A stretch of DNA of 64,000 nucleotides. Source: Sympetrum striolatum. Taxonomy: Eukaryota > Arthropoda > Insecta > Odonata > Libellulidae. The stretch is from NCBI GenBank assembly GCA_947579665.1, contig OX388349.1, forward strand, positions 69,816,841-69,880,840. The letters run 5' to 3'. The notes under the pieces are model-generated. The model was not told the DNA's origin. It was given only the letters and a program-made list of their open reading frames with translations, and searched no databases. A program made the translations under genes and the position numbers. Shown here piece by piece: positions 35,401-42,760 of the stretch (position 1 is the stretch's first letter; the number at the start of each line of letters is the position of its first letter).

Positions 35401-38400
35401 GAAGCAGCAAGCTCAGACATAAATGCGGCCGAGAACTTCATCGGCGTATTCAAGAACCTTGTGAATTCTGAGGGTTATCTGCTGCAACAGGTTTTTAATT
35501 GTGATGAAACGGGTCTCTTTTGGAAAAAGATTCCAAAGCGAATTTGTACAACAGCAGAAGAGAAGGCATTGCCAAGCCACAAGCCAATGAAAGACCGTCT
35601 CACGTTGTTGTTTTGTGCAAATGCAAGTGGCGATTTGAAAATTAAACCGCTGCTCGTTTTACCATTTGGACAATCCACGAGCCTTCAAGAAGTATAAAGT
35701 CCAGAAGTGCAGGCTAAATGTCATGTGGAGGTCCAACAACAAGGCTTGAGTGACACGTTACCATTTTATAGATTGGATCAATGAAGTGTTTGGTCCTTCC
35801 GTAAAAAAATACATGTTTGAGATGAATTTGCCACTCCGTGCCTTGCTTGTTATGGAAAACGCTCCTACACATCCTCCAGGCCAAGAAGATGACCTCCTTG
35901 AAGAATTTAAATTCATCAAGATCCAATTCCTGCCTCCTAACACCACTCCTTTACTGCAGCCAATGGATTAGCAGGTCATCTCAAATTTTAAAAAGCTCTA
36001 CACTAAAACTCTCTTTGAGCGTTGTTTTGTGATAACTTAAGGAACCAATCTCACTATCAGAGAGTTTTGGAAAGACCACTTTCACATCGTTGCCTGCCTC
36101 AAGATGATCGACAAGGCATGGGAGGGGGTCACCAAGAGAACCCTTATTTCTGCATGGAAGAAGCTATGGCCGGACAGCGTTGTCGAACTCAAGTCTGAGG
36201 AGTTTGATCAAGTGCCTGCGGAGCCGGTAGTTGACGAGATTGTGTCTCTGGCCAAGATTATGTGGCTAGAGGTGGATAGCAACGACATCGATGAGCTAGT
36301 GGAAGAGCATAGCCAGGAACTGACCACCGAAGAGCTTATGGAGCTGAATTCTGTGTCACAGCAAGAATTTGTGGAGAGTATTTCGTCAGGGGAGGAGGAG
36401 ATAACAGCCTCAGCAGAGCAACAACCTTCCAACAAAATTAGGGAGATATTAAAAGCATGGGATGCTGTTACATCGTACGTTGAGAAGCATCACCCTAATA
36501 AGGCAGTAGCTATGCACGCTGCAAATTTATTTAACGATAATGCTGTGTCTTATTTTTGCAAAATTTTGAAGCATAAGCAGAGAAAAACCTCTCTAGACAA
36601 CTTTCTAGTAAGAAAGGATATATTATAAATTATATACTACATTATTATAATTTTTTTCGGAATGGAACGTATTATCCTATTTTACATTAATCCCAATGGA
36701 AAAAATTGTTTCGCTTAACGAGTGTTTCACATTACGAGTAAGATTCTGGAACGAATTATACTCGTTAAGCGAGGTTCCACTGTAATATAATTGTTTAAGA
36801 TTAATTGAGTACATCCACAGCTTTGTTAAATTTCAAAAAGTTAGTTGTTAATAAATAATTATTAACAACTTACCAGTATATTTATGTGGAAACTTGTATA
36901 AGATATCATCACCTTCTTTGCAAAAAATTATAAGCTTTAATAGCATACAGAACAACATGATTTTCTAACCAAACAAAATACATATGAAAAAGAATGACTT
37001 CCTGAGCAAATGCTTGGAAATATAAACAAATTCAGTAGGAATGTATCTGACAAGATAAAAAAATCACCTTAATTCCCCAATTCTCCAGTACTTTCCAAAT
37101 TTTCTCTAGAAAATTGAAAAGACAGTTTTGTTGATACTCACCCCATTCTACCATGTGAGCTGCCATTATTATTAACTAATGATCCTATTTTATTCCTAGG
37201 GAACTCAAAATGATGAGAGTCTTTTTTGTGAGACTGTTATGGATGACAATGAAAGAATTTTGCACAGACAAAAAAGATCTTTAAATGAGGAAAATAATTC
37301 TGAAGTAAGCCTAAAAAATATTACAGCAGCTCAGGTTTGTTAAATATTTTTATAGAATTAGGTGATTTAACATCATTTTATGTAGTTATAATTTTCAAGG
37401 GCTGGTCCAATCACTACCTCATTATCATCAGTCCTATCAATATTCTTAAAGTATAAACTTTGGTTAAAGGTTGAAGATGACTTCAATTTCTAAATGCCAC
37501 CACTGAAAGTATTTAAGTTGTTTTTATGATATTTGTAATTAGAATATTCTAGAGTTCATATAATAGTTTACATTATAAATTTAGTAATGCTAGTTTAAAA
37601 ATTTAACTCATTTTTATGCTTAAATTTTCTTGTCATTCTGTAAAACAGGACTCATTATTAAATGAAATGTTAATTTATTTTGAAAAATGTAGGTTCCAAG
37701 TAACCGCACCTTATACCTCAACTGTTCATCATTAGAAAGGAATGATCATCCTGAAATAAAATGCAAGATAGTGAACTGCTATTCATTTCCGCTTCTAGAC
37801 AGCCAAGATGTAGCTACTGTGAAATTGTTTATGAAGCTGGATACTGAAAGCCTGAGTGAGTATTCACTATCAATTTGCGATTGAAAACAAGGAAAATCAA
37901 AACAAAGTAGCTGTACACAAGAACCTTGAAAATATTTGATTATTCAACATTTGACAATAAGATGCACAAGTGCTATTATCTAAGCTAAGCATTGAATGTA
38001 TCAGTTTTGCTAAAAATTAAAGTGGAATTTTAAATAATCACTGTGAATTTTATATGTTTAGGATATTTTATTAACTTGTATATGATAGACAAATTTCTAT
38101 TACCATATTTATAGGCATACTATACGCACTCTTAAAAAAAAAAATATGCCTGAATTCACACTAAATGATGTACACATTATTTCATATTTCATTTAAACTT
38201 GATTTAATAAAAAGGGTCAACCTCATTTTAACTCAGTTTACCCTTCTCAATGAGACTGCTAGATTATTCATTTGGTTGAGCAATTCTCACCATTAATCAT
38301 TGAGGCTAAAGGTAGCCTACCTTCAATAAATTACCCAAGCTCTCAATGGATATGAAATCTGCGCCTCAATTTCAGTTTGGTTTTCGTATATTTCTGATTA

Positions 38401-41400
38401 TATGTTGTGCTTGCAACTATTTTGCCCTGTTCCATTAGGATCCCATGTTTTATTATCTGATTATGAGAAATTTTGTTAATTGAATCAAGTCAAAGATATG
38501 ACATTTTCTTTTGTTCTTAAATTTTTAATTTTATATCTTATGACGGCCTATGAACAGTAATAGAAAATATTGTTAAAGATCATGTATCACATTTCTTCAG
38601 TACTTATCAATTGATTTCAATATTAAAATAATATTTTCTGATTTTTCTGCTTCAATAGAAAAAGCAAAGAAGGAAAAAGACATAATTTTACTGGAAACTC
38701 TTGGAAAGGTTGCAGTAGTTAAGCCAAAAGTGCTGATCCAGCCAGAAAAGGATAGGTATGTTAAAGCTGCTAAAATATTTTGTGATAGTCTTCAATTACA
38801 GTGAATTTGTTTGCAGTGATGCTGAATACTATTTTTATAACCATACTTACACTTGTGGAATCCAGTGCTGTAGTTTTCTTTGCATTATTTCATCATCATC
38901 CTTTTCTACTATAATTATTATTCAAAGTCAAACATGTTATGAAAAATGTAATTTTCTAATTGATAATTACATTTTATGCTATCTATATTAAGTAAACATA
39001 CAAAAAGCTATAGATGATTAACTTTTAATAATTATAACATATAATGATATTAGTTAGCTGAAGATTGGTAAATATCAGTTTGCTTCCAGAGTCATCTCAT
39101 ATGATTAACTTCAACTAACCCTATCTGTTGAATATGTTATGGTTTGGGTTCCCATTACCCCAAAAGACCAACAATTTAGGAAAATATCTCTCCCTCTTGC
39201 TCTTCCCTCCACAAACGACTTTCTTTTCTTCTGGAAAGAAGCTAATTGAGATTTGGTCATCCTTGCTTGATATTAATTTTACTTTTATGCTTCTACCTCA
39301 AAACCTTTCCTCTCATCCTTTTCACTCTTCCTTATTGTTAGCCACTTTCACTATTTCCACACCCTTGGCCTTATATCTTATGTTAACCATCCATTATTTC
39401 TCTTCTAACTGACTTCACTTTTCATTTTATGGAAGCCTTCTATATGAAGTATTTTTTATTCACTTATCAGAAAATTTTATAACTGACTCAGTCTTATCAT
39501 TCCACTTTATTCAATATCAAATTGTTTCCTTTACTACATATCTTGTGTTCTCCTTTCTCATAGCCCTCATGATGGCAAGAAGGTATTAAAGAAAGAATAC
39601 ATTTCACTTTGGCCCTGTGAATGTATGAAGGAGCTCTTCAAAATACCCTTATCCATTTTCCTATCCAAAATCCTCTTGAATTAATCACAATATATTTCAA
39701 CACCAGATTAGTAAAGTAACTAACAAATAAACATGTATAAGCTGTAGAAAATAATACAAAACATATGAATTTTAAAAATATAGAAACAAAGCAGCATAGA
39801 TATCTCATCCCTTGTGAATTGACTCTTCTTTGTTTCTCCTTCTTTCCTTACTGAGATGCTTTAACCCTCTGTGAACTATCTTAGAAAACCTTTTCTAGCC
39901 CTAACTCCATCAGGTTCCCTTTTCTTCTTATTACAGGTGCCTCCCTGATGTTTCCTCCCTGCTTCTATCATTGCTAAAAATGATGCACAAGCTTTGGAAG
40001 TAGTAGCAGCATTTTCTTTCTTTTGTAATAAGAAATTATTTAATTTAAGTTTCAAAAGGTTATTTCCATTTCAACTGATTATATGCCTTCTTATCATTAT
40101 GAAATGATTTATTTACTTTTTACAGGCCAGACCTGATGTGGACATCTACAATGTTTATTGGAGATATCCCAGCTAGGAAATTAGCAGCATGGATTATAAT
40201 AGTAGCAATCATTGTTGGAATCATTCTCCTCTCATTGCTGGGATTTGGACTATACAAGGTATTATTACCCATAATGTCTTTTTTGTGAAGATTATTACCT
40301 ATATAAAAAGCATAAGTTAATTCTGCTCAGACTCATTTGTTCACTCAGACTATTTGTTCATATCACTGTGAAACTATCACACAGGCAACTGGTATTCTGG
40401 AAAAGGAAACATCTGGTATATTTTGCCTATTCTTTATACGAAATTTCCATACCCAAATCCCTACTAAATTAATTAATTTAGTCAAAAAACAAGCAAAATA
40501 TTCTTCTTTAAGGACAAATATTCTGTAAAGTGTACTGATTAGCGCAGGAATCATTGTTCTTCAATGTATGAGGAAATGGGCTTATCATCCCAAAATTGCC
40601 AGACTTAAAATCAATTGAATAATTTCTCTTAAAAGGCATCCTGTTGGAAGGTTTGGTTATCTTTTCACTCCAAGTTCATACTGTTTCAAAAACCTCCAAC
40701 AAGAATTCAAAAACTGTCATGATTCTATCATTTTATTGAGCTCCTTTCATTCCTCGTATCACATTGATTCAGATATACTTGGTCGTATATGTTCAATGTT
40801 TTACTTCCTTCTCCATTTTAATGTCTGTTTTAAAAATGGTTTTTCCTTACTGATCTTAAATACACTCCTCTCCCATTCTTACTTTTTTCTATTGGTGGCT
40901 TTAATACTGCTTATTTTACTGACATTAACTTTTTTGTTTTAACTTGTCTCATCATATCTGAATAAAAATTGAATATTCTTTCTTAAAACATCCCCTGCAA
41001 ACATTTTCAGAAGACTCACCTGTTACCCTCAAGACTTCCATTGTCTTTAATGTTCTACATAATGTTGCCCCCTTTCTACCATTTTGAAATCTATTCCTTT
41101 TATACTCTACATTTACTTTATTTTTACTTTTTGCTTTCGCACAAATAACAACCCTAAATAAATTAATCAAAAATTGTTTCCCCATATACATTTGGCCTAA
41201 AAGTTGACCCAGCTGTATAGCACCACTGAAAGTTTTCATATGAATTTCTTTGAAACTCATAGGTTATCAACATATTTCAAAATCAGTTGAAATAATCCAA
41301 AACAATCTACCTAAATTGACAAAATCAATTTATATTACTTCAAGTTAGAATAAGTTTGAAATACTTTTAGAAAAGAAACTGTGCTCGTAGTTTAGCAAAA

Positions 41401-42538
41401 TAATCTACTTTTAAGAGATTACAAACATTTTAACCACTAATAATTTCTTTGGTAGGCAATTTACTATCTTTATCTTAAATCTTTACTTTGATTTCTCCTT
41501 ATTATGATAAAGAATAGATGATGATTCCTTTAACATAGATGGGTCAAATTCATCAGTCAGCTCTCAGCATAAATTCAAGTGAGCTGCACTATATAAGATT
41601 ATAATTTTACCCAATCTACTTCTCAGTTTTTATATTTTTTTAATGTTTATTTGAAGGATATCTGAATCCACGAAACAGTCAAAACATAATATCAATTACT
41701 TTGTCCCATGATAAAAAATTATAGCTAAGAGAAAGAAAATATTTGACTAATAAATGATTCAATGAAAATACATTGACTATGAAAGAAAGAGATTTATAAG
41801 ACATATAGTGCAGCTCTCTTTCTTTCATTGGACATGATGGTTACCCGCACCACCTCACCTAAATGTGAACTCTAAATTATATACATGTTATAATGGACTT
41901 ATATATAATTAATAACATAATTTGATGATTTATTTACAGGAAATACATATTAAATTGAAATGCAATTAAATTTAACTGTTTATTAACACACTATTGCCAG
42001 AAACTCACCATCATACTGTCTCAAGGTTTGGTGACAATTGTGAAAATACATTATAGTGAAAATATTTTGGCTTGTCAGCCTTGAACTGTGAGCAGTTTCA
42101 TTAAATTTCATGCTAAATATTGTTTTGAATAAAATAGTTGTTTGAATGGGTATGTACATCCAGAGCGGAATTTTGATTTTCACCCAGGGATTCAAACCCA
42201 GGGCTGTAATGTTGGAGCGTTAACATGTAAGCACGCTAACTGCTCTGCCACTGCTGGTGGTGGCAACCTTAGGGAATTTAGGATATTATTTGGAGCTGAA
42301 TATTACAAGTATTGATGTAATTCACATTTATGAATTGCAGGCTGGATTCTTCAAAAGGAAGAAGAAGGAGGAACTAGATTCTCTCAAAAGCCAGGTAATG
42401 GAACAATTGCATGTATTGAGGATAAGTAAGTTAAAACATGTTGAATCATAAGAGAGTGATTTGAAATGCCTCTTTGATGTTTTCTAGATCTGTACAAATG
42501 AAGATTTTGCTGAAGAATCTACAGATAACCTGTCTTGA
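15474..42538 (+). CDS. Integrin alpha subunit, C-terminal half (12 exons, partial)
   Basis: The protein is one chain of an alpha/beta integrin heterodimer, the plasma-membrane receptor linking extracellular matrix to the cytoskeleton. Exons joined here are 15474-15579, 23464-23605, 24289-24556, 25117-25277, 26378-26459, 26553-26666, 37200-37334, 37693-37855, 38659-38755, 40126-40258, 42341-42394 and 42488-42538. The sum is 1506 bp with all phases agreeing, giving 501 residues plus TGA. Features in order: end of thigh domain (1-35), genu loop CGDDNIC (63-69), calf-1 and calf-2 beta-sandwiches, furin site RQKR (314-317), transmembrane helix (about 442-464), and the GFFKR inner-membrane motif (469-473) with a 34-residue cytoplasmic tail. 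At least seven NxS/T sites lie outside. The beta-propeller and most of the thigh are upstream of the window. Which insect alpha class (PS1, PS2, PS3-like) cannot be told. All introns are GT-AG. Confidence 0.93.
16056..17562 (+). repeat. Tandem repeat family of about 320 bp units
   Basis: Units begin around CAGCAACTTCCGGTTTAT (near 16285, 16601, 16790, 17111) with spacing close to 320 bp, except one shortened by about 130 bp. Each unit carries ACTCCTAATCAACCGGTGAT-type and AAAACCGGAAATGAGC-type segments, so CCGGAA/TTCCGG pairs recur. The family starts AAAATCTGATGTGGCCAGCA and ends with TATGGAGAAAGTAAAAAT, which now lies at 21306-21323 beyond element A. The start carries ACTTTCTCCATAT, inverted relative to that end. 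A related, single-unit copy lies at 44752-45446. Confidence 0.8.
17414..17461. repeat. (CA)n microsatellite
   Basis: CACACA run interrupted once by a T, inside the tandem repeat family; it generates poly His/Thr shadow frames. Confidence 0.95.
17580..17845. repeat. Left subterminal GACGTC palindrome array of element A
   Basis: At least fifteen GAGACGTC or GACGTCTC motifs, spaced mostly 10-20 bp, in near-perfect dyads such as GAGACGTCTCTGAGACGTC. The arrangement resembles subterminal transposase-binding arrays of CACTA-type elements, but the termini are not CACTA. Confidence 0.85.
18310..18500 (+). pseudogene. Reverse transcriptase fragment inside element A
   Basis: The reading frame contains SDIYQGSVLGPLLFLIYIND (the usual GVPQGSVLGPLLFLIYIND block), then SNIRLFAEDC. 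The catalytic FADD is changed to FAED. It derives from the RT palm of a Jockey/CR1-type LINE. It lies wholly within element A, so it was either captured by or inserted into the transposon. No endonuclease or tail was recognised. Confidence 0.8.
18501..19700. other. Element A interior, no gene recognised
   Basis: A GC-richer patch at about 19080-19460 gives overlapping open frames on both strands without any known domain. The phrase TTGATTTGAAATGGAAT is repeated at 18781 and 18912, each time followed by AAACGTCC. The rest is AT-rich. Confidence 0.4.
19741..20842 (+). repeat. Dispersed full-length B-box unit inside element A
   Basis: One complete unit from GATACTAATTCACAGCC (19757) to the closing TTTACTCGTA (about 20840). 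It is preceded by the linker motif TAGATGCTTCTCCGGATTC (about 19718-19736). Boxes lie near 19869, 20046, 20216, 20384, 20539 and 20687. The boundaries coincide with those used in the tandem array, so this is a unit-length transfer and not a random fragment. Confidence 0.85.
21140..21282. repeat. Right subterminal GACGTC palindrome array of element A
   Basis: Five to six GACGTCTC/GAGACGT motifs (near 21160, 21172, 21210, 21222, 21258, 21266). The array is shorter than on the left, so the element ends are asymmetric. Confidence 0.8.
21644..21891. mobile_element. hAT-type MITE
   Basis: Termini CAGGAACGGATCTAG and CTGGATCCGTCCCTG are inverted copies, with G-rich (left) and C-rich (right) subterminal tracts. 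An 8 bp duplication, TATTGGAG, flanks it at 21636-21643 and 21892-21899. The 8 bp duplication and 248 bp length without coding potential fit a non-autonomous hAT element. Confidence 0.85.
22820..23035 (-). mobile_element. tRNA-derived SINE, reverse copy of inverted pair
   Basis: On the minus strand a worn tRNA-like head (B box GGGGTTTGAGTCC) is followed by AAGTCATTTCACTATTTCTC. This is the same body start as in the SINE at 32860-33060. It pairs with an opposite copy to the right through arms at 22957-22985 and 23077-23105. Confidence 0.6.
23033..23058. repeat. 26 bp perfect palindrome at SINE-pair centre
   Basis: AGGTCAGTACCAC followed by its exact complement, centred on CACGTG. It lies between two head-to-head SINE copies. 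Confidence 0.9.
23059..23200 (+). mobile_element. tRNA-derived SINE, forward copy of inverted pair
   Basis: GGTAGTTTAATGGTTAGAAT at about 23124 is a good tRNA A-box/D-arm sequence. The B-box position (ACCTAGTCATATCACC) is eroded. The flanking CTATATATAGCTTC arm is inverted relative to the left copy. Confidence 0.55.
23464..23605 (+). CDS. Integrin alpha exon 2 (genu)
   Basis: Acceptor CGTATTCCTTAG, donor GTAAGT. Encodes residues 36-83, including the genu loop CGDDNIC at 63-69 followed by MSDLTVNG, which corresponds to the conserved CGEDNxCxPDL segment at the thigh/calf-1 boundary. An extra Cys pair (41 and 44) lies just upstream of it. Confidence 0.93.
23606..24288 (+). other. Intron 2 of window
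   Basis: AT-rich, no repeat or exon recognised. Ends in TTTACTTTTCAG. Confidence 0.75.
24289..24556 (+). CDS. Integrin alpha exon 3 (calf-1)
   Basis: Residues 83-172. Contains the calf-1 signature DLELKITVENKGNETSYQPY, with an N-glycosylation site (NET), and four cysteines (in HDVECEK, EGCKHH and IRCNV). Acceptor TTTTCAG, donor GTAAGTAAG. The methionine at 24341 is internal to the exon and is not a start. Confidence 0.92.
24557..25116 (+). other. Intron 3 of window
   Basis: AT-rich with no recognised insertion. The open frame at 24765-24956 is compositional. Confidence 0.75.
25117..25277 (+). CDS. Integrin alpha exon 4 (calf-1 end, calf-2 start)
   Basis: Residues 173-226, starting VTVSISLDLSNLKGSAAENI and ending VPVHFKYIADITITG. 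The latter aligns with the strand opening calf-2 in alpha chains. Two NxT sites (NIT, NQT). Acceptor TTTTTTAAG, donor GTAAGTAAT. Confidence 0.92.
25278..26377 (+). other. Intron 4 of window
   Basis: 1.1 kb of AT-rich sequence with no feature I can support. Confidence 0.7.
26378..26459 (+). CDS. Integrin alpha exon 5 (calf-2)
   Basis: Residues 226-253, ending LIDLNHIYQ, the position of the conserved calf-2 strand before the V-x-N-x-G-P-S turn. Phases 2 to 0. Acceptor TATGTCCATAG, donor GTTAGT. Confidence 0.88.
26460..26552 (+). other. Intron 5 of window (93 bp)
   Basis: The smallest intron here besides the last; no insertions. Acceptor ATACACTACAG. Confidence 0.85.
26553..26666 (+). CDS. Integrin alpha exon 6 (calf-2)
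   Basis: Residues 254-291. VQKFDGSPVAEVKIELFVPF matches the calf-2 motif (V-x-N-x-G-x-S-P-I-x-x-A-x-L-x-I-x-W-P). The usual conserved N-x-G is KFDGS here. Phase 0 at both ends. Confidence 0.9.
27838..27960. repeat. Left subterminal CACGTG array of element B
   Basis: CACGTGG or CCACGTG occurs at about 27844, 27854, 27866, 27899 and 27945, interleaved with GTCACCACGTGGC-like variants. This is the counterpart of the GACGTC array in element A. Confidence 0.85.
29302..29344. repeat. Hairpin in element B
   Basis: GGTAAAATTCTCGAT and ATCGAGAATTTTACC, 15 bp perfect arms separated by 13 bp. Confidence 0.85.
30064..30085. repeat. 22 bp perfect palindrome in element B
   Basis: CGTAAAACATA facing TATGTTTTACG, close to the right internal block shared with element A. 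Confidence 0.85.
30500..30612. repeat. Right subterminal CACGTG array of element B
   Basis: GTGGTGATGACCACG, then several CCACATTC and CCACGTGGCG motifs, up to the terminal inverted repeat. Confidence 0.8.
30628..30952. mobile_element. MITE with CCGTATTTGAYGGC termini
   Basis: Inverted termini of about 28 bp (CCGTATTTGATGGCATATAA left; the right end is its complement with one change), probably flanked by a TA duplication (30626-30627 and 30953-30954). It is 325 bp with no coding capacity, immediately right of element B in the same LINE. The TA target suggests a Tc1/mariner/pogo relative, but this is inference. Confidence 0.75.
32383..33246. mobile_element. Candidate TIR element with GGTGAATAGCAAC ends
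   Basis: GTGAGGTGAATAGCAATA at 32383 and its inverted relative CTGTTGCTATTCACCCCT at 33223 bracket the segment. An internal hairpin (13 bp arms at 32555-32567 and 32578-32590) uses the same GGTGAATAGCAAC motif. A SINE is nested inside. Target duplication not established. Confidence 0.5.
32860..33060 (-). mobile_element. tRNA-derived SINE
   Basis: Minus strand: CGGTAGTTCAGTGGTTAGAT (A box and D arm), then GAAGACCTGGGTTCAAGTCC (B box) at about 33033-32968, forming a near-complete tRNA-like head. The body follows: CAAGTCACTATTTTTCACCT. This is the best-preserved copy of the family also seen at 22820-23200. Confidence 0.75.
33522..36628 (+). pseudogene. Tigger transposase pseudogene
   Basis: Begins MPQEDRSKRKKITLEVK (33522) and resumes after the LINE with RQIIEKQNRGVSVADLAHTY (34984 on), the psq/CENP-B type DNA-binding start. 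The DDE domain shows FNCDETGLFWKK with the first Asp at 35503-35505. VMENAPTHP follows, where Glu replaces the second catalytic Asp (35855-35857), then LLQPMD with the third Asp (35966-35968) followed at once by a stop. Further stops and frameshifts lie near 35158, 35695 and 35745. The C-terminal frame 36104-36628 ends FLVRKDIL. Inactive. Confidence 0.88.
33573..34975 (+). mobile_element. RTE-like LINE, 5'-truncated, inside Tigger
   Basis: Flanked by the 8 bp duplication AAGTCAAA (33565-33572; 34976-34983). RT blocks: SDDQYGFREKKGTRDAIMEL, then the frame shifts to KAFDKVNQKVLIQML, GVRQG, YADD (34174-34185), YLGSLISDDG and RRILKIKWSDRITNEEV. It ends in a short TGATAATGATGAT tail, as RTE-type elements do. 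Between GVRQG and LLFNLYSEEV there is extra sequence of about 80 bp (33990-34072) containing a GATGATACATAC / GTATCATCAT hairpin. Confidence 0.85.
37200..37334 (+). CDS. Integrin alpha exon 7 (furin cleavage site)
   Basis: Residues 292-336. RQKRS (314-318) matches the R-x-K/R-R proprotein convertase site that splits many integrin alpha chains into heavy and light chains within calf-2. The NNS and NIT sites lie just C-terminal. Acceptor TTTTATTCCTAG, donor GTTTGT. Confidence 0.92.
37335..37692 (+). other. Intron 7 of window
   Basis: AT-rich, no insertion recognised. Confidence 0.75.
37693..37855 (+). CDS. Integrin alpha exon 8 (calf-2)
   Basis: Residues 337-391. Three cysteines (LNCSS, IKCKI, VNCYS) fit the conserved calf-2 pattern L-x-C-x(n)-C-x-x-I-x-C. 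Two glycosylation sites (NRT, NCS). Donor GTGAGT. Confidence 0.92.
37856..38658 (+). other. Intron 8 of window
   Basis: No feature recognised in this AT-rich stretch. Confidence 0.75.
38659..38755 (+). CDS. Integrin alpha exon 9 (calf-2 end)
   Basis: Residues 391-423. Opens with a lysine-rich stretch (KKAKKEKD) and continues LLETLGKVAVVKPKVLIQP, corresponding to the last calf-2 strands. Phase 1 in, phase 2 out. Confidence 0.88.
38756..40125 (+). other. Intron 9 of window
   Basis: 1.4 kb, AT-rich, no transposon recognised. The open frame at 39128-39412 is long for its context but shows no domain. Confidence 0.7.
40126..40258 (+). CDS. Integrin alpha exon 10 (transmembrane)
   Basis: Residues 423-467. 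After IPARKLAAW comes a helix of 20+ hydrophobic residues (IIIVAIIVGIILLSLLGFGL), the single membrane segment. Gly residues could contact the beta subunit helix. The exon ends at YK just before the GFFKR motif, a classical integrin intron position. Confidence 0.95.
40259..42340 (+). other. Intron 10 of window
   Basis: 2.1 kb. A tRNA-headed SINE lies at 42120-42262, about 80 bp upstream of the acceptor. Elsewhere no feature recognised. Confidence 0.75.
42120..42262 (-). mobile_element. tRNA-derived SINE next to exon 11
   Basis: Minus strand: GTGGCAGAGCAGTTAGCGTG (A box and D arm) and CCTGGGTTTGAATCCCTGGG (B box), about 42248 down to 42183. A body follows, CGCTCTGGATGTACATACCC. Confidence 0.7.
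42341..42394 (+). CDS. Integrin alpha exon 11 (GFFKR)
   Basis: Eighteen codons: AGFFKRKKKEELDSLKSQ. GFFKR is the diagnostic membrane-proximal motif of integrin alpha tails, which clasps the beta tail in the inactive state. It is followed by an unusually basic KKK. Confidence 0.97.
42488..42538 (+). CDS. Integrin alpha terminal exon
   Basis: Sixteen codons ending ESTDNLS and TGA. Acceptor GATGTTTTCTAG. The tail is acidic, in contrast to the basic block of exon 11. Confidence 0.9.
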   Translation: MCTNEDFAEESTDNLS

Positions 42539-42760
42539 AAGAGCTGTGAGACAAACATAGCCAGTTATTGTCATTATAATTTATGTTTAGTGATTATATT
42601 AACTTAATTTTTACTAAGAGGTTTTTAATAAATTTTGACTGATCAAATAGAGAATTTGATCAATTTATCTAACTCTAATTAAAGTCTTCATAGGTTTGGT
42701 GTACTTTACCTAGCACATCTAATTCTAGCTCTAACTTAGAGAATAAATGGTCTCCAAAAG
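42539..42760 (+). other. Integrin 3' UTR with AATAAA candidate
   Basis: AATAAA occurs at 42627-42632, about 90 bp after the stop, and again near 42742. The first is a plausible polyadenylation signal; the UTR end is inferred only. Confidence 0.5.

Larger units (their letters stand above)
33255..36782 (+). mobile_element. Tigger/pogo DNA transposon, interrupted
   Basis: Inverted termini CAGTCAAACCTCGCTTAACG and CAGTGGAACCTCGCTTAACG (right end read in reverse), with TA duplicates at 33253-33254 and 36783-36784. Internal CGCTTAACGAG-type repeats lie near both ends. It encodes a degraded Tigger transposase and is split by an RTE-like LINE at 33573-34975. Confidence 0.92.
26667..37199 (+). other. 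Intron 6 of window (10.5 kb, transposon nest)
   Basis: Contains a LINE (26695-31530) split by element B and a MITE, a candidate TIR element (32383-33246) carrying a SINE, and a Tigger element (33255-36782) split by an RTE-like LINE. At 31540-32380 and 36785-37199 I see only AT-rich sequence, with a small hairpin at about 36838-36870. Confidence 0.85.
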
